Assembly: GCA_963726995.1 (NCBI GenBank)
Contig: CAVSEP010000007.1
Location: 962,736-1,026,735 of the forward strand
Direction: 5' to 3'
Source of the DNA: DAIDKA01 sp963726995
GTDB taxonomy: Bacteria > Pseudomonadota > Gammaproteobacteria > Steroidobacterales > Steroidobacteraceae
Length of the DNA stretch: 64,000 nt
Every line of letters starts with the position of its first letter. Position 1 is the stretch's first letter. The notes under the pieces were generated by a model that was given only the letters and a program-made list of their open reading frames with translations, did not search any database and had not been told where the DNA came from. Shown here piece by piece: positions 1-8,008 of this stretch. The position numbers and the translations under genes were made by a program.

Positions 1-249
1 GTCGGCCGCGGTCCGGCAGTCGCCCTGGGCCAGGGACATCTCCCCGGCCACGCTGGCCTGGGCCGGATCCGCCGGTACGGCCGGATCAGGGTCGGCCGCA
101 GCGGCGGCCTGCACCGCATTGGCGCCTGCGGCCGGTGGCGAGGCCGGATCCGTCGCGTCGGCCGCACTGGCCAGTCCGGTATGGCATCCTGCCAGGGTCA
201 GCGCCGCCACGCCCACCGCCAGGGTCATCCAAAGTCGTGTCGCACCCAT
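1..249 (-). CDS. Lipoprotein, partial (TPR-type lipoprotein N-terminus likely)
   Basis: This is the N-terminal 83 codons of a gene that runs off the left edge. The protein starts MGATRLWMTLAVGVAAL and has a lipobox LAGC, so it should be exported and lipidated. A long Ala/Pro/Asp-rich linker follows, and then MSLAQGDCRTAAD, which resembles the start of a TPR-like helical region. It is divergent from prfA. In Pseudomonas a TPR lipoprotein lies divergent to hemA-prfA, so the same family is likely here, although hemA is absent between them. The signal peptide is seen directly; the TPR assignment is inference because the domain lies outside the window. Confidence 0.6.
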   Translation of the reverse strand, partial: MGATRLWMTLAVGVAALTLAGCHTGLASAADATDPASPPAAGANAVQAAAAADPDPAVPADPAQASVAGEMSLAQGDCRTAAD

Positions 250-326
250 GGGGCAACTATATCTGTGTGGAGCGCTGCACACACGCCTTGTCACCTGCGC
301 CGGCCATCCATGAGAATGCCGCGCCC

Positions 327-1406
327 ATGAAAGACTCGATTCGCCAACGTCTGGAGAAAATGGTCGACCGCTTCGAGGAGGTCGGCGGCCTGCTGGCCGA
401 TCCGTCGACCGACGGGGGCTCGCAGCAGTTCCGCGAACTGTCCATGGAATACTCCCGCCTGCAGCCCCTCACCGAGGGCTTCGCGGCCTATCGGGTGCTG
501 GAGTCGGACCTGGCGACGGCCCGGCAGATGGCGGCGGATCCGGATCCGTCCATGCGCGACATGGCCGCCGAGGAAGTGCAGCGCCTGGGGCACGCCCTGG
601 ATGCCACGGAAGGCCAGCTGCGCAGCCTCCTGATCCCGCGCGACCCGCGCGATGAGAAGAACATCTTCCTGGAAGTGCGCGCCGGCACCGGCGGGGATGA
701 AGCGGCGATCTTCGCCGGCGACCTGCTGCGCATGTACATGCGCTATGCCCAGTCGCGCGGCTTCGTGACGGAAATCATCTCCGAGAGCGCGGGCGAACAC
801 GGCGGCTACAAGGAAGTGATCTGCCGCATCGCCGGACACAATGCCTTCTTCACCTTCCGCTTCGAAGCCGGAACCCACCGCGTGCAGCGCGTACCGGCCA
901 CCGAGGCGCAGGGCCGCATTCACACGTCGGCCTGCACCGTAGCCATCCTGCCGGAGATCGACGAAGTCGAGAAAGTCGAGATCAATCCGGCCGACCTGCG
1001 CGTGGACACCTACCGCTCATCCGGGGCGGGCGGGCAGCATGTGAACAAGACCGATTCGGCCATCCGCATCACCCATATCCCGACGGGCCTGGTGGTGGAG
1101 TGCCAGGAGGAACGCTCGCAGCACAAGAACCGCTCCAAGGCGATGTCATTGCTGAAGGCGCGGCTGCTGGCGGCCGAGCAGGAAAAGCAGCACAGCGAAC
1201 AGGCGCATGCCCGCAAGCTTCAGGTCGGCAGCGGGGATCGCTCCGAGCGCATCCGCACCTACAACTTTCCGCAGGGACGCGTCACCGATCACCGCATCAA
1301 CCTGACCTTGTACAAACTCGCGGCTGTCATGGACGGCAGTCTGGACGAGCTCATCGGCGCCTTGCAGCAGGAGCATCAGGCCGAGGAACTGGCCGCCCTG
1401 CAGTGA
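327..1406 (+). CDS. prfA: Peptide chain release factor 1
   Basis: Class I release factor that recognises UAA/UAG and triggers peptidyl-tRNA hydrolysis on the ribosome. The 359 residues match the usual length of about 360. The PAT tripeptide that reads the stop codon lies in RVPATEAQGRIHTSA, and the catalytic GGQ at residues 235-237 lies in SSGAGGQHVNKTD. The ATG at 327 is chosen over upstream in-frame codons because MKDSIRQRLEKM matches the family N-terminus. The methyltransferase for the GGQ glutamine, prmC, is normally adjacent but here lies 3.3 kb downstream, beyond psiF and a two-component operon. hemA, the usual upstream partner, is missing. Confidence 0.97.
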   Translation: MKDSIRQRLEKMVDRFEEVGGLLADPSTDGGSQQFRELSMEYSRLQPLTEGFAAYRVLESDLATARQMAADPDPSMRDMAAEEVQRLGHALDATEGQLRSLLIPRDPRDEKNIFLEVRAGTGGDEAAIFAGDLLRMYMRYAQSRGFVTEIISESAGEHGGYKEVICRIAGHNAFFTFRFEAGTHRVQRVPATEAQGRIHTSACTVAILPEIDEVEKVEINPADLRVDTYRSSGAGGQHVNKTDSAIRITHIPTGLVVECQEERSQHKNRSKAMSLLKARLLAAEQEKQHSEQAHARKLQVGSGDRSERIRTYNFPQGRVTDHRINLTLYKLAAVMDGSLDELIGALQQEHQAEELAALQ

Positions 1407-1492
1407 TCGTCGGCGTTGCGGGTTATGACGCCTTAATAATTCTTAATCCGCATGCAAGGCGCCCGCGCATTCAGGTTCGCTATTGTCGGCCC

Positions 1493-1825
1493 ATGAATTC
1501 GCGTGGCGCATCAACCGGGCCGCTGAGGCTGCTGTGCAGCCTGTTGCTGCTGTCCGGCGCGGCGCTCGCGCCGCAGCTGCCGGCGGCGCAGCCTGACTCC
1601 TACGGCACCGTGAGCCGTGCGGTCACGGCGACCCCGCCCCTGCAGGTGGTGCCCGCCTCGTCCGGCTCGAAGAGCGTCCAGCAGCGCATGCGCGGCTGCA
1701 ATACCGCAGCCGATTCCCGCAAGCTCGCGGGCGCTGCCCGCGAGACTTTCATCAAGAGCTGCATGGCGCCGCGCCGCAGCCGCAGCCTCTCACGCCCCGG
1801 CAGCCAGCCCCAGCCGAACCCTTAG
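1493..1825 (+). CDS. psiF: PsiF-repeat secreted protein
   Basis: A 110-residue protein with a signal peptide (LLCSLLLLSGAALA), then one PsiF-type repeat: RMRGCNTAADSRKLAGAAR followed by ETFIKSCMA. The two cysteines and the GxAR..F...CM pattern are the family signature. PsiF proteins are small periplasmic proteins induced by phosphate starvation in Escherichia coli; their biochemical role is unknown. E. coli PsiF has two repeats, while one is visible here. The last 36 bases overlap the 3' end of the opposing histidine kinase gene, so the transcripts are antisense at their ends. No Pho-box was recognised upstream. Confidence 0.72.
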   Translation: MNSRGASTGPLRLLCSLLLLSGAALAPQLPAAQPDSYGTVSRAVTATPPLQVVPASSGSKSVQQRMRGCNTAADSRKLAGAARETFIKSCMAPRRSRSLSRPGSQPQPNP

Positions 1826-3163
1826 GCCCGGCTGATTGTCTTCCAGCAGCAGCTGCGCCTGATGCAGCCGCGCGATGGCCGCCACCAGGCTCAAGCCCAG
1901 ACCGCTGCCTTCCTTGGCCTGCGCCGGATCCAGCCGCACGAAGGGCTTGAGGGCCGCCGCCCGATCCTGCGGCGCAATCCCCGGGCCATCATCGGCAACC
2001 TCCAGCCACACCGTGCGCTCCTCGCGGTGCGCGCGGATTCCGATATGCCCGCCGGCGGAAATGTATTTGAGCGCGTTCTCGACCAGGTTGGCGACCGCCT
2101 GGGCCAGCAGCTGGCGATTGCCCTGCACCTGGCAATTGCCGCTGGCCTGCACCTGCAGGGTCATGTGCTTGGCGCGCGCCGCCGGCTCGTACAGTTCGCC
2201 GATGTCCGTGACCAGTTCGGCAAGATCCACGCTGGCCCGATTCGCCGCCGCCGCGCCGGACTCGGCCTGCGCGATCTGCAGCAGCGTCGCCAGCGTGCGT
2301 TGCACCCGGTCCAATTCCAGCAGTGCCGCATCGATGCCGGCGCGCACCGGCGCATCAGTGGTCGGCATCCGCCCCGCATCCTCGAGCCGGCCGCGCAGCC
2401 GGTACAGCGGTCCGCGCAGATCGTGCGCGGCGCTGTCGAAGGTGGCCCGCAGCAGCTGGGCATTCTCGGCGAGCCGGTCGACCATGTTGTTGACCGCCGC
2501 GGCCAGCGCGTCGAACTCATCCTGCGAGCCATCCATCGGCAGACGCCGGTTCAGATCGCCGGCGACGATGGCATCGCAGGTGTCGGCTACGCTCTGCACC
2601 CGGCGACTGAGCCTGCGGCTGAGGAAGTATCCGGCGATCGCGCCGGCCAGTGCGGTCAGCACGATGCCCCAGAGCGTCGCGTAGCGAAAGGTATTGGCGA
2701 AGCGCCGCTGCTGGGTCACATCGATGCCCACCAGCAGTCGATGGCCGTTGGGCAGCAGCGCGATGCTGGCGCGCACCGGGTGCGTGACGACCGCATCGTT
2801 CACCCGCGCTTCGACCGGAAACTCGGTCCACTGTCCGGCCGGAATGTCCTCGAAGGGCCATTTCGTCACGTTGCCGGCTTCCTTCACCAGGTTCGGATCC
2901 ACCAGCAGGTACACCGCGCCCGTGCCGTTCCAGCTGTCGCCGCGGAAGCTCAGCTCGTTGGCCAGTCCGGGCAGGCCATTGCGGTGGTATTCATCCGTCA
3001 GGCCTTCGAATTCCGCGGAGATCACCGCATCGGCGTTGTTGTCGATGACGGTCGTGGTCAGGAAGTACACCGTGCCCAGCAGCGCGCTCACGCCGAGAGT
3101 GAATATCGCGCCGTAGCCCAGGGCCAAGCGCGCCGCGGACGTCCTAAGCGGACTTATCTTCAC
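1790..3163 (-). CDS. Sensor histidine kinase
   Basis: Membrane sensor kinase of 457 residues. TM1 is at about 13-37, a periplasmic sensor region covers about 40-155, TM2 is at about 162-183, and a HAMP segment follows. The HisKA box has phospho-acceptor His247 in AAHDLRGPLY, and the C-terminal ATPase has N and G boxes (NLVENALKY, DDGPGIAPQD, GSGLGLSLV). It overlaps the response regulator gene by 20 bp and is the last gene of a three-gene minus-strand operon (membrane protein, regulator, kinase). The signal it senses cannot be read from sequence. Its 3' end overlaps psiF on the other strand. Confidence 0.93.
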   Translation of the reverse strand: MKISPLRTSAARLALGYGAIFTLGVSALLGTVYFLTTTVIDNNADAVISAEFEGLTDEYHRNGLPGLANELSFRGDSWNGTGAVYLLVDPNLVKEAGNVTKWPFEDIPAGQWTEFPVEARVNDAVVTHPVRASIALLPNGHRLLVGIDVTQQRRFANTFRYATLWGIVLTALAGAIAGYFLSRRLSRRVQSVADTCDAIVAGDLNRRLPMDGSQDEFDALAAAVNNMVDRLAENAQLLRATFDSAAHDLRGPLYRLRGRLEDAGRMPTTDAPVRAGIDAALLELDRVQRTLATLLQIAQAESGAAAANRASVDLAELVTDIGELYEPAARAKHMTLQVQASGNCQVQGNRQLLAQAVANLVENALKYISAGGHIGIRAHREERTVWLEVADDGPGIAPQDRAAALKPFVRLDPAQAKEGSGLGLSLVAAIARLHQAQLLLEDNQPGLRVRLGLAAGA

Positions 3164-3833
3164 GGATCACGTAGCCGGCGCCGCGCACGGTGTGGATGAG
3201 CGGGCGCGGGAAACCCTTGTCCACGGCCTGCCGCAGCCGGCTCATGTGCACGTCGATCAGATTGGTCTGTGGATCGAACTGCAGGTCCCACACTCCCTCG
3301 AGCAGCATGGTGCGCGTGACCACCTGATCCGCGTGGCGCATCAGGAATTCCAGCAGCTTGAACTCGCGCGCGGTGAGCTGGATCTCCTTGCCGGCGCGCA
3401 GCACCGAGCGGCTCAGCAAGTCCATTTCCAGATCGGCGACCCGGATGCGGGTCTGGGGCACGTTCTTCTCGGCGGCGCTGCGGCGAAGCAGCGCCTCGAT
3501 GCGGGCCAGCAGCTCCGAGAAGGCGAACGGCTTGGTCAGATAGTCATCGCCGCCGGCCTTCAACCCCAGCACGCGGTCATCGACCGTGCCCAGCGCGCTC
3601 AACACCAGCACCGGCGTGCGCACGCCCTGCTCGCGCAGCGCCCGCACCAGCGACAGGCCGTCCAGGGCGGGCAGCATGCGATCGGTGATCAGCAGGTCGA
3701 AGGTCTGCTCCTGCGCCTGCTTGAGGCCATCGCGCCCGTCCACCGCATGGGCCACGCGGTAGCCGCTCTCCTTCAGGGCCTTCTGCAGGAAGCTGGCCGC
3801 CTCCAGGTCATCCTCGATCAGCAGCAGGTTCAT
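3144..3833 (-). CDS. OmpR-family response regulator
   Basis: Response regulator of 229 residues. The receiver domain (1-120) has acidic pocket EDD at 7-9, phospho-acceptor Asp51 in LLITDRMLP and the conserved Lys in YLTKPF. The C-terminal winged-helix DNA-binding domain ends in HTVRGAGYVI. The ATG at 3833 is chosen because MNLLLIEDD is the canonical receiver start; the frame stays open far upstream, but that part overlaps the neighbouring membrane protein. The start overlaps the stop of that gene by 4 bp (ATGA) and the stop overlaps the kinase start, so the three are translationally coupled. The partner kinase is the gene at 1790-3163. Confidence 0.95.
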   Translation of the reverse strand: MNLLLIEDDLEAASFLQKALKESGYRVAHAVDGRDGLKQAQEQTFDLLITDRMLPALDGLSLVRALREQGVRTPVLVLSALGTVDDRVLGLKAGGDDYLTKPFAFSELLARIEALLRRSAAEKNVPQTRIRVADLEMDLLSRSVLRAGKEIQLTAREFKLLEFLMRHADQVVTRTMLLEGVWDLQFDPQTNLIDVHMSRLRQAVDKGFPRPLIHTVRGAGYVIREDKSA

Positions 3834-4663
3834 GTTTTTTCCTGACGCACCATGAGATCTCCCATCATGGCCAGCGCCAGCGCGCCAAACCACGGCGCCG
3901 TAATGGCGACGCACAGCACGCCCAGGGGAATGGCGAGGGTCGCCAGCAGCTTCGGGTCCGAGATCCCGCTCAGCAACAGCGAGGCGGCGATGAGGATCGC
4001 CGCCAGCATCAGCAGCGAGACTCCCACCATGGCCGCCGACAACACCGAGGTGCGCCACCAGTTGCCGCGCAGCAGCCGGAAGCTCACGACCATGGCCTCG
4101 ATGGGGCCGAGTTTCTTCACGATCAGCGCCGGGGGCGCGAACAGCAGCCCCAGCGACAGCCACGCCGCGGGCACCGAGAGCGGAATCAGCAGCAACAGCA
4201 TGCCGGTGTTCACGTTGGCGAGGTTCGTCAGGGTGGGATCGAGGCCGGTCATCGGCAGCGCCAGCACGAACGGCAGCAGCGCGATGCTCACCGCCACGGT
4301 GGACAGCGCCACGCAGGCGATCAACCGCGACAGCAGCGCGCCGGCCTGGCGCATCTCGGCCACCAGGCTGGGGCGCTCGCCGGCCGCGAGGGCCTTCTGG
4401 CGCAGCAGCATGGCGCTGCCGACCAGCAGGGCCAAGATGCTGCCCGCCACGAACCAGGCCCACCAGACCGGGTCGGTACTCTCGAATCGCGGCAGCGGCA
4501 ACCCCACGCTGAGGTTGCGCAGATTGGCCAGATCGCTGCAAACCGCGACAATGAGGCCGTAAGGCAGGGCCGCGCCGAACGACCGGCGGAAAATCTGGCC
4601 ACCGGTCCGCAGCACTTCGCCGATGGCCTGCGCCCTGGCGGGGGGATACAGAATCTGTGGCAT
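3830..4663 (-). CDS. Multi-pass inner membrane protein
   Basis: A 277-residue integral membrane protein with about five or six hydrophobic segments, such as PYGLIVAVCSDLANL, WFVAGSILALLVGSAMLL and LIACVALSTVAVSIALLPFV, and short charged loops. Its start, MPQILYPPARAQAIGEVLRTG, resembles the bacterial BPSS1780/YciC-like group of uncharacterised membrane proteins; that assignment is from memory and weak. It heads the operon with the two-component pair, overlapping the regulator by 4 bp, which suggests a role in the same stress or envelope response. It is divergent from prmC with only 16 bp between the start codons, so the two promoters must overlap the opposing coding ends. Confidence 0.78.
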   Translation of the reverse strand: MPQILYPPARAQAIGEVLRTGGQIFRRSFGAALPYGLIVAVCSDLANLRNLSVGLPLPRFESTDPVWWAWFVAGSILALLVGSAMLLRQKALAAGERPSLVAEMRQAGALLSRLIACVALSTVAVSIALLPFVLALPMTGLDPTLTNLANVNTGMLLLLIPLSVPAAWLSLGLLFAPPALIVKKLGPIEAMVVSFRLLRGNWWRTSVLSAAMVGVSLLMLAAILIAASLLLSGISDPKLLATLAIPLGVLCVAITAPWFGALALAMMGDLMVRQEKT

Positions 4664-4679
4664 GCGCCAATACTAAAGG

Positions 4680-5537
4680 ATGACCGTGCAGCTCACGACT
4701 TCGGATTTGCTGGCGCGCGGCGCGGCGCTGCTGGCGCCGGTCCTGGAATCCCCGGGCCTGGACGCCGGCATCCTGCTGGCCTTCGCCCTGGGCATCCCGC
4801 GCGTGCGGCTGAAGTCGCACCCGGAAGAAGCACGCAGCAGCCAGGATCTGGAGCGCTATCTTTCCCTGATCGAACGGCGCGCCCAGGGTGAACCGCTGGC
4901 CTATATCACCGGCCGACGCGAGTTCTGGACCCTGGATCTGCACGTGACCCGCGATGTGCTGGTGCCGCGTCCGGAAACGGAACTGCTGGTGGAGCGGGGT
5001 CTGGCGTTGTGCGGCCTCGAGGCGGCCCAGGTGCTGGATCTGGGCACCGGTTCCGGCGCCATCGCCCTGTCCCTGGCGGCGGAGCGGCCCAGGTGGCAGG
5101 TGCTGGCGATCGATGCCTCCCCGGCCGCCCTGGCCGTCGCCCGCGACAATGCCCGGCGACTGGGCCTCGGCGGGGTCGAATTTGCCTCCGGCAACTGGTT
5201 TTCCGGGCTCGCCGGGCGCCGATTCGACCTAGTCTTGAGCAATCCGCCTTACGTGGATGCCCGGGATCCGGCGCTGCTGGCGCTCAAGGACGAGCCGCGC
5301 GCGGCGCTGACGCCGGGTGAGGATGCCCTGGCGGCCCTGCGCGCCATCCTGCGCGCCGCCCCCGAACACCTCAATGATGGCGGCTGGCTGGCGCTGGAGC
5401 ACGGGGCCACGCAGGCGGCCGCGGTGGCCCGCGAACTTGTCGCGCGCGGCTTCGTCAGCGTACGCTCCCACCGCGATCTCGGCGGCCACGAACGGGTCAC
5501 CGAGGGCCAGTGGCTTGAAGGTCGCACCCCAGTCTAG
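4680..5537 (+). CDS. prmC: Release factor glutamine methyltransferase
   Basis: SAM-dependent N5-glutamine methyltransferase that modifies the GGQ glutamine of RF1 and RF2. The 285 residues have the helical N-terminal domain, then the Rossmann methyltransferase with SAM loop VLDLGTGSGAIALSLA and the catalytic/substrate motif NPPY at 188-191 (LSNPPYVDARDPALL). The start ATG at 4680 is the first in-frame ATG and gives the normal family length. It is followed 17 bp after its stop by a cyclophilin gene. It usually sits next to prfA; here they are separated by a psiF-like gene and a three-gene two-component operon, which looks like an insertion between them. Confidence 0.96.
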   Translation: MTVQLTTSDLLARGAALLAPVLESPGLDAGILLAFALGIPRVRLKSHPEEARSSQDLERYLSLIERRAQGEPLAYITGRREFWTLDLHVTRDVLVPRPETELLVERGLALCGLEAAQVLDLGTGSGAIALSLAAERPRWQVLAIDASPAALAVARDNARRLGLGGVEFASGNWFSGLAGRRFDLVLSNPPYVDARDPALLALKDEPRAALTPGEDALAALRAILRAAPEHLNDGGWLALEHGATQAAAVARELVARGFVSVRSHRDLGGHERVTEGQWLEGRTPV

Positions 5538-5554
5538 TTACCAGGAAGATTTTC

Positions 5555-6046
5555 ATGATCCGATTCCAGACCACGCTCGGCGACTTCACGGTTGAACTGC
5601 TCGGCAAGGACGCGCCGATCTCGGTCGAGAATTTCGAGCGCTACGTGCGCGAGGAGTTCTTTGACGGCCTCATTTTCCACCGGGTCATTCCCGGTTTCAT
5701 GATCCAGGGCGGCGGCATGACGCCGGACATGAGCAGCAAGTCCAACCACGCGCCCATCAAGAACGAGGCCGCCAATGGCCTGAAGAACGCCCGGGGCTTC
5801 CTCTCGATGGCGCGCACCAACGACATCAACAGCGCCACCTCGCAGTTCTTCATCAACCTGAAGGACAATGACTTCCTCGACCACAAGCCCGGCTCCTACG
5901 GCTACGCGGTGTTCGGCAAGGTCGTTGACGGCATGGAGGTCATCGACCAGATCGCCGGCGTGAAGACCGGACGGCGCCGTGGCCACGATGATGTGCCCGT
6001 GGAAGACGTGGTGATCATCTCAGCGCGCGAAGTCTCGGCCAATTAA
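5555..6046 (+). CDS. ppiB: Peptidyl-prolyl cis-trans isomerase (cyclophilin, PpiB-like)
   Basis: Cytoplasmic cyclophilin of 163 residues, close to E. coli PpiB (164) and without a signal peptide. The catalytic arginine motif FHRVIPGFMIQGG and the substrate groove residues SQFFINLKDN are intact. It catalyses cis-trans isomerisation of Xaa-Pro bonds during folding. It follows prmC after 17 bp, with CCAGGAAG ahead of the ATG, and precedes mtgA by a short gap, so prmC-ppiB-mtgA-glycosyltransferase probably form one transcript. Confidence 0.95.
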   Translation: MIRFQTTLGDFTVELLGKDAPISVENFERYVREEFFDGLIFHRVIPGFMIQGGGMTPDMSSKSNHAPIKNEAANGLKNARGFLSMARTNDINSATSQFFINLKDNDFLDHKPGSYGYAVFGKVVDGMEVIDQIAGVKTGRRRGHDDVPVEDVVIISAREVSAN

Positions 6047-6074
6047 GCGAGTCCTGCGCAAGCTGCTGCGCTGG

Positions 6075-6749
6075 ATGCTGGGGCTGCTGCTGACGGCCCT
6101 GATCCTGAGCATCGCTGCCGTTTTGCCGCTGCGCTGGTGGCCACCGGTCACCAGCGCCTTCATGATCGAGGCGCAACTGGCCGCCTGGAGCCGGGGAGAT
6201 GGCGGCCTTCACCTGCGCCACAGCTGGGTGGCCCGCACGCACATCGCCGCCGCGGCACAGCTGGCCGTCATCGCCTCGGAGGACCAGAAGTTTCCCTTCC
6301 ACCACGGCTTTGACTTCGATTCCATCCAGGACGCCATGCGCGAACAGGAACAGGGCATCCGCTCGCGCGGCGCCAGCACGCTCTCGCAGCAGACCGCCAA
6401 GAACCTGTTCCTGTGGGGCGGGCACAGCTATGTGCGCAAGGCCCTGGAGGCCTGGTTCACGACGCTGCTGGAACTGTGCTTGCCCAAAACCCGGATACTC
6501 GAGGTCTATCTGAACAGCGCGCAGTTCGGTCCGGATGTTTTCGGGATCGAGGCTGCGGCGCAGACCTATTTCCACAAGCACGCGGCGGCCCTGACGCGCG
6601 CCGAGGCCGCGCAACTGGCGGCGGTGCTGCCGAATCCGCAGCGCCTGCATGCCGACCGGCCATCCGCCTACGTGGCCGGCCGGCGCGAGTGGATACTGGG
6701 CCAGATGCGCGACCTGGGCGATATCGCCTATCTGAAGAACCTTCGCTGA
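6075..6749 (+). CDS. mtgA: Monofunctional biosynthetic peptidoglycan transglycosylase
   Basis: GT51 transglycosylase that polymerises lipid II glycan strands at the inner membrane. A TM anchor at about 2-20 is followed by the GT51 motifs: catalytic Glu69 in SEDQKFPFHHGFD, GASTLSQQTAKNLFL and RKALEAWFTTLLE. The start is uncertain. The basic stretch KRVLRKLLRW lies in frame just before the ATG at 6075 and looks like the true N-terminus, but the only upstream codons before the in-frame TGA are non-standard (ATT, CTG). The stop TGA overlaps the next gene's ATG (TGATG), implying coupling. Confidence 0.93.
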   Translation: MLGLLLTALILSIAAVLPLRWWPPVTSAFMIEAQLAAWSRGDGGLHLRHSWVARTHIAAAAQLAVIASEDQKFPFHHGFDFDSIQDAMREQEQGIRSRGASTLSQQTAKNLFLWGGHSYVRKALEAWFTTLLELCLPKTRILEVYLNSAQFGPDVFGIEAAAQTYFHKHAAALTRAEAAQLAAVLPNPQRLHADRPSAYVAGRREWILGQMRDLGDIAYLKNLR

Positions 6750-8008
6750 TGGCAAGAATCGTACTGGCGACCTTCGGCTCCCTCGGCGACCTGCACCCCT
6801 ACATCGCCGTGGGCCGGGCGCTCAAGGCCCGCGGTCACATCGCGCGCATCGCCACCTGCAGCGACTATCGTGCCCAGGTCGAATCCGAAGGCCTGGAATT
6901 CGCACCCGTGGCCCCGAGTCTGGCCGAGCTGGGCTCGCCGCAGGAACTGGCACAGCGCGTGTCCCATCCGCTGCGCGGCACGCAGGTGCTGGTGCAGGAG
7001 CTGCTGATGCCGCACCTGCGCGAATCGCACCGCCAGCTGCGCGAAGCCGCCGCCGATGCCGACCTGCTGGTGAGTCATCCGCTGACCTTCATGGTGCAGG
7101 TGGTGGCCGGCGAGCAGGGCAAGCCATGGATTTCCACCGTCCTGGCACCGGCAAGTTTTCTCTCGCGCGATGATCCGCCGGCGCTCGCGCCCATCAATTC
7201 CCTGCAGTTCGCCCGCCGGCTGGGCCTGTGGATGTACGACCCGCTGCTGCGCCTGGTGCGCGGCACCGTGCGGCGCTGGGAGGCGCCGCTGCACGCCTAC
7301 CGGCGCGAGCTGGGCTTGCCGCCCACTGACAAAGTCATGGTGTTTGACGGCCAGTTCTCGCCACGGGGCACGCTCGGGCTGTTCGATGCCGTGCTGATGC
7401 GGCCGCAGCCGGACTGGCCGGCGCATACCCGCCTGTGCGGCACGCCGATGTACGACGGCAGCGTGGCCGACCCGCAGGCCCTGCAGCGACTGCAGACCTT
7501 CCTCGCCGCCGGGGATGCGCCCATCGTATTCGCGCTGGGATCCTCGGCCGTGTGGCTGGCGGGGGGATTCTGGTCCGCAGCGATCGAGGCGGCGCGACAG
7601 CTCGGGCGCCGCGCCATCCTGGTCACCGGAGCCACGCGGCTTGCGGATCTGCCGCCGTCGGTCAGCGCCTTCGACTACCTGCCGTATTCACAGGTGTTCC
7701 CGCATGCCTGCGCGGTGGTGCACCAGGCGGGCATCGGTACCCTCTCGCAGGCGCTGCGCGCCGGCCGGCCGCAGCTGATCACGCCGGTGTTCTTCGATCA
7801 GCCGGACAACGCCGCGCGCACCGTGCGACTGGGCGTGGCCCGCAGCCTGCCCTTCCAGCGCGTCACGGCCGCGGGCCTGGTCCGGCAACTGCGCGCACTG
7901 CTGGAGCAACCCGGCTTCGCCTCCGCTGCCCGTGAGGTGGCAAACACCCTGGTGGGAGTCGATGGTGCGGCCGTCGCGGCCGGCCACCTCAGCGAGGCAC
8001 TGCCCTAG
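6749..8008 (+). CDS. GT1-family glycosyltransferase
   Basis: A GT-B fold glycosyltransferase of 419 residues related to the UDP-glucuronosyl/sterol/macrolide glycosyltransferases. The N-terminal Rossmann half begins MARIVLATFGSLGDLHPY, typical of the MGT/rhamnosyltransferase group. The C-terminal half carries the nucleotide-sugar signature region HQAGIGTLSQALRAGRPQLI followed by TPVFFDQPDNA. Substrate is unknown; macrolide, rhamnolipid or sterol-like acceptors are all possible from the family. The ATG is embedded in the mtgA stop. The gene is convergent with hslO: the two stop codons are directly adjacent at 8006-8011, leaving no room for a separate terminator. Confidence 0.88.
   Translation: MARIVLATFGSLGDLHPYIAVGRALKARGHIARIATCSDYRAQVESEGLEFAPVAPSLAELGSPQELAQRVSHPLRGTQVLVQELLMPHLRESHRQLREAAADADLLVSHPLTFMVQVVAGEQGKPWISTVLAPASFLSRDDPPALAPINSLQFARRLGLWMYDPLLRLVRGTVRRWEAPLHAYRRELGLPPTDKVMVFDGQFSPRGTLGLFDAVLMRPQPDWPAHTRLCGTPMYDGSVADPQALQRLQTFLAAGDAPIVFALGSSAVWLAGGFWSAAIEAARQLGRRAILVTGATRLADLPPSVSAFDYLPYSQVFPHACAVVHQAGIGTLSQALRAGRPQLITPVFFDQPDNAARTVRLGVARSLPFQRVTAAGLVRQLRALLEQPGFASAAREVANTLVGVDGAAVAAGHLSEALP

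Noticed and set aside
1416..1440. TTGCGG...TAATAAT upstream of psiF as a sigma-70 promoter
   Set aside because: The spacer would be only about 13 bp, too short; no Pho-box-like repeats were seen either.
1862..3199. Very long plus-strand ORF opposite the histidine kinase, and similar long frames opposite HK/RR, surA-pdxA and the second kinase (for example 37823-40069 minus, 27079-29442 minus)
   Set aside because: These mirror real genes in high-GC DNA. Their translations are Arg/His/Gln/Ala-rich without motifs, while the opposite strand encodes complete known families.
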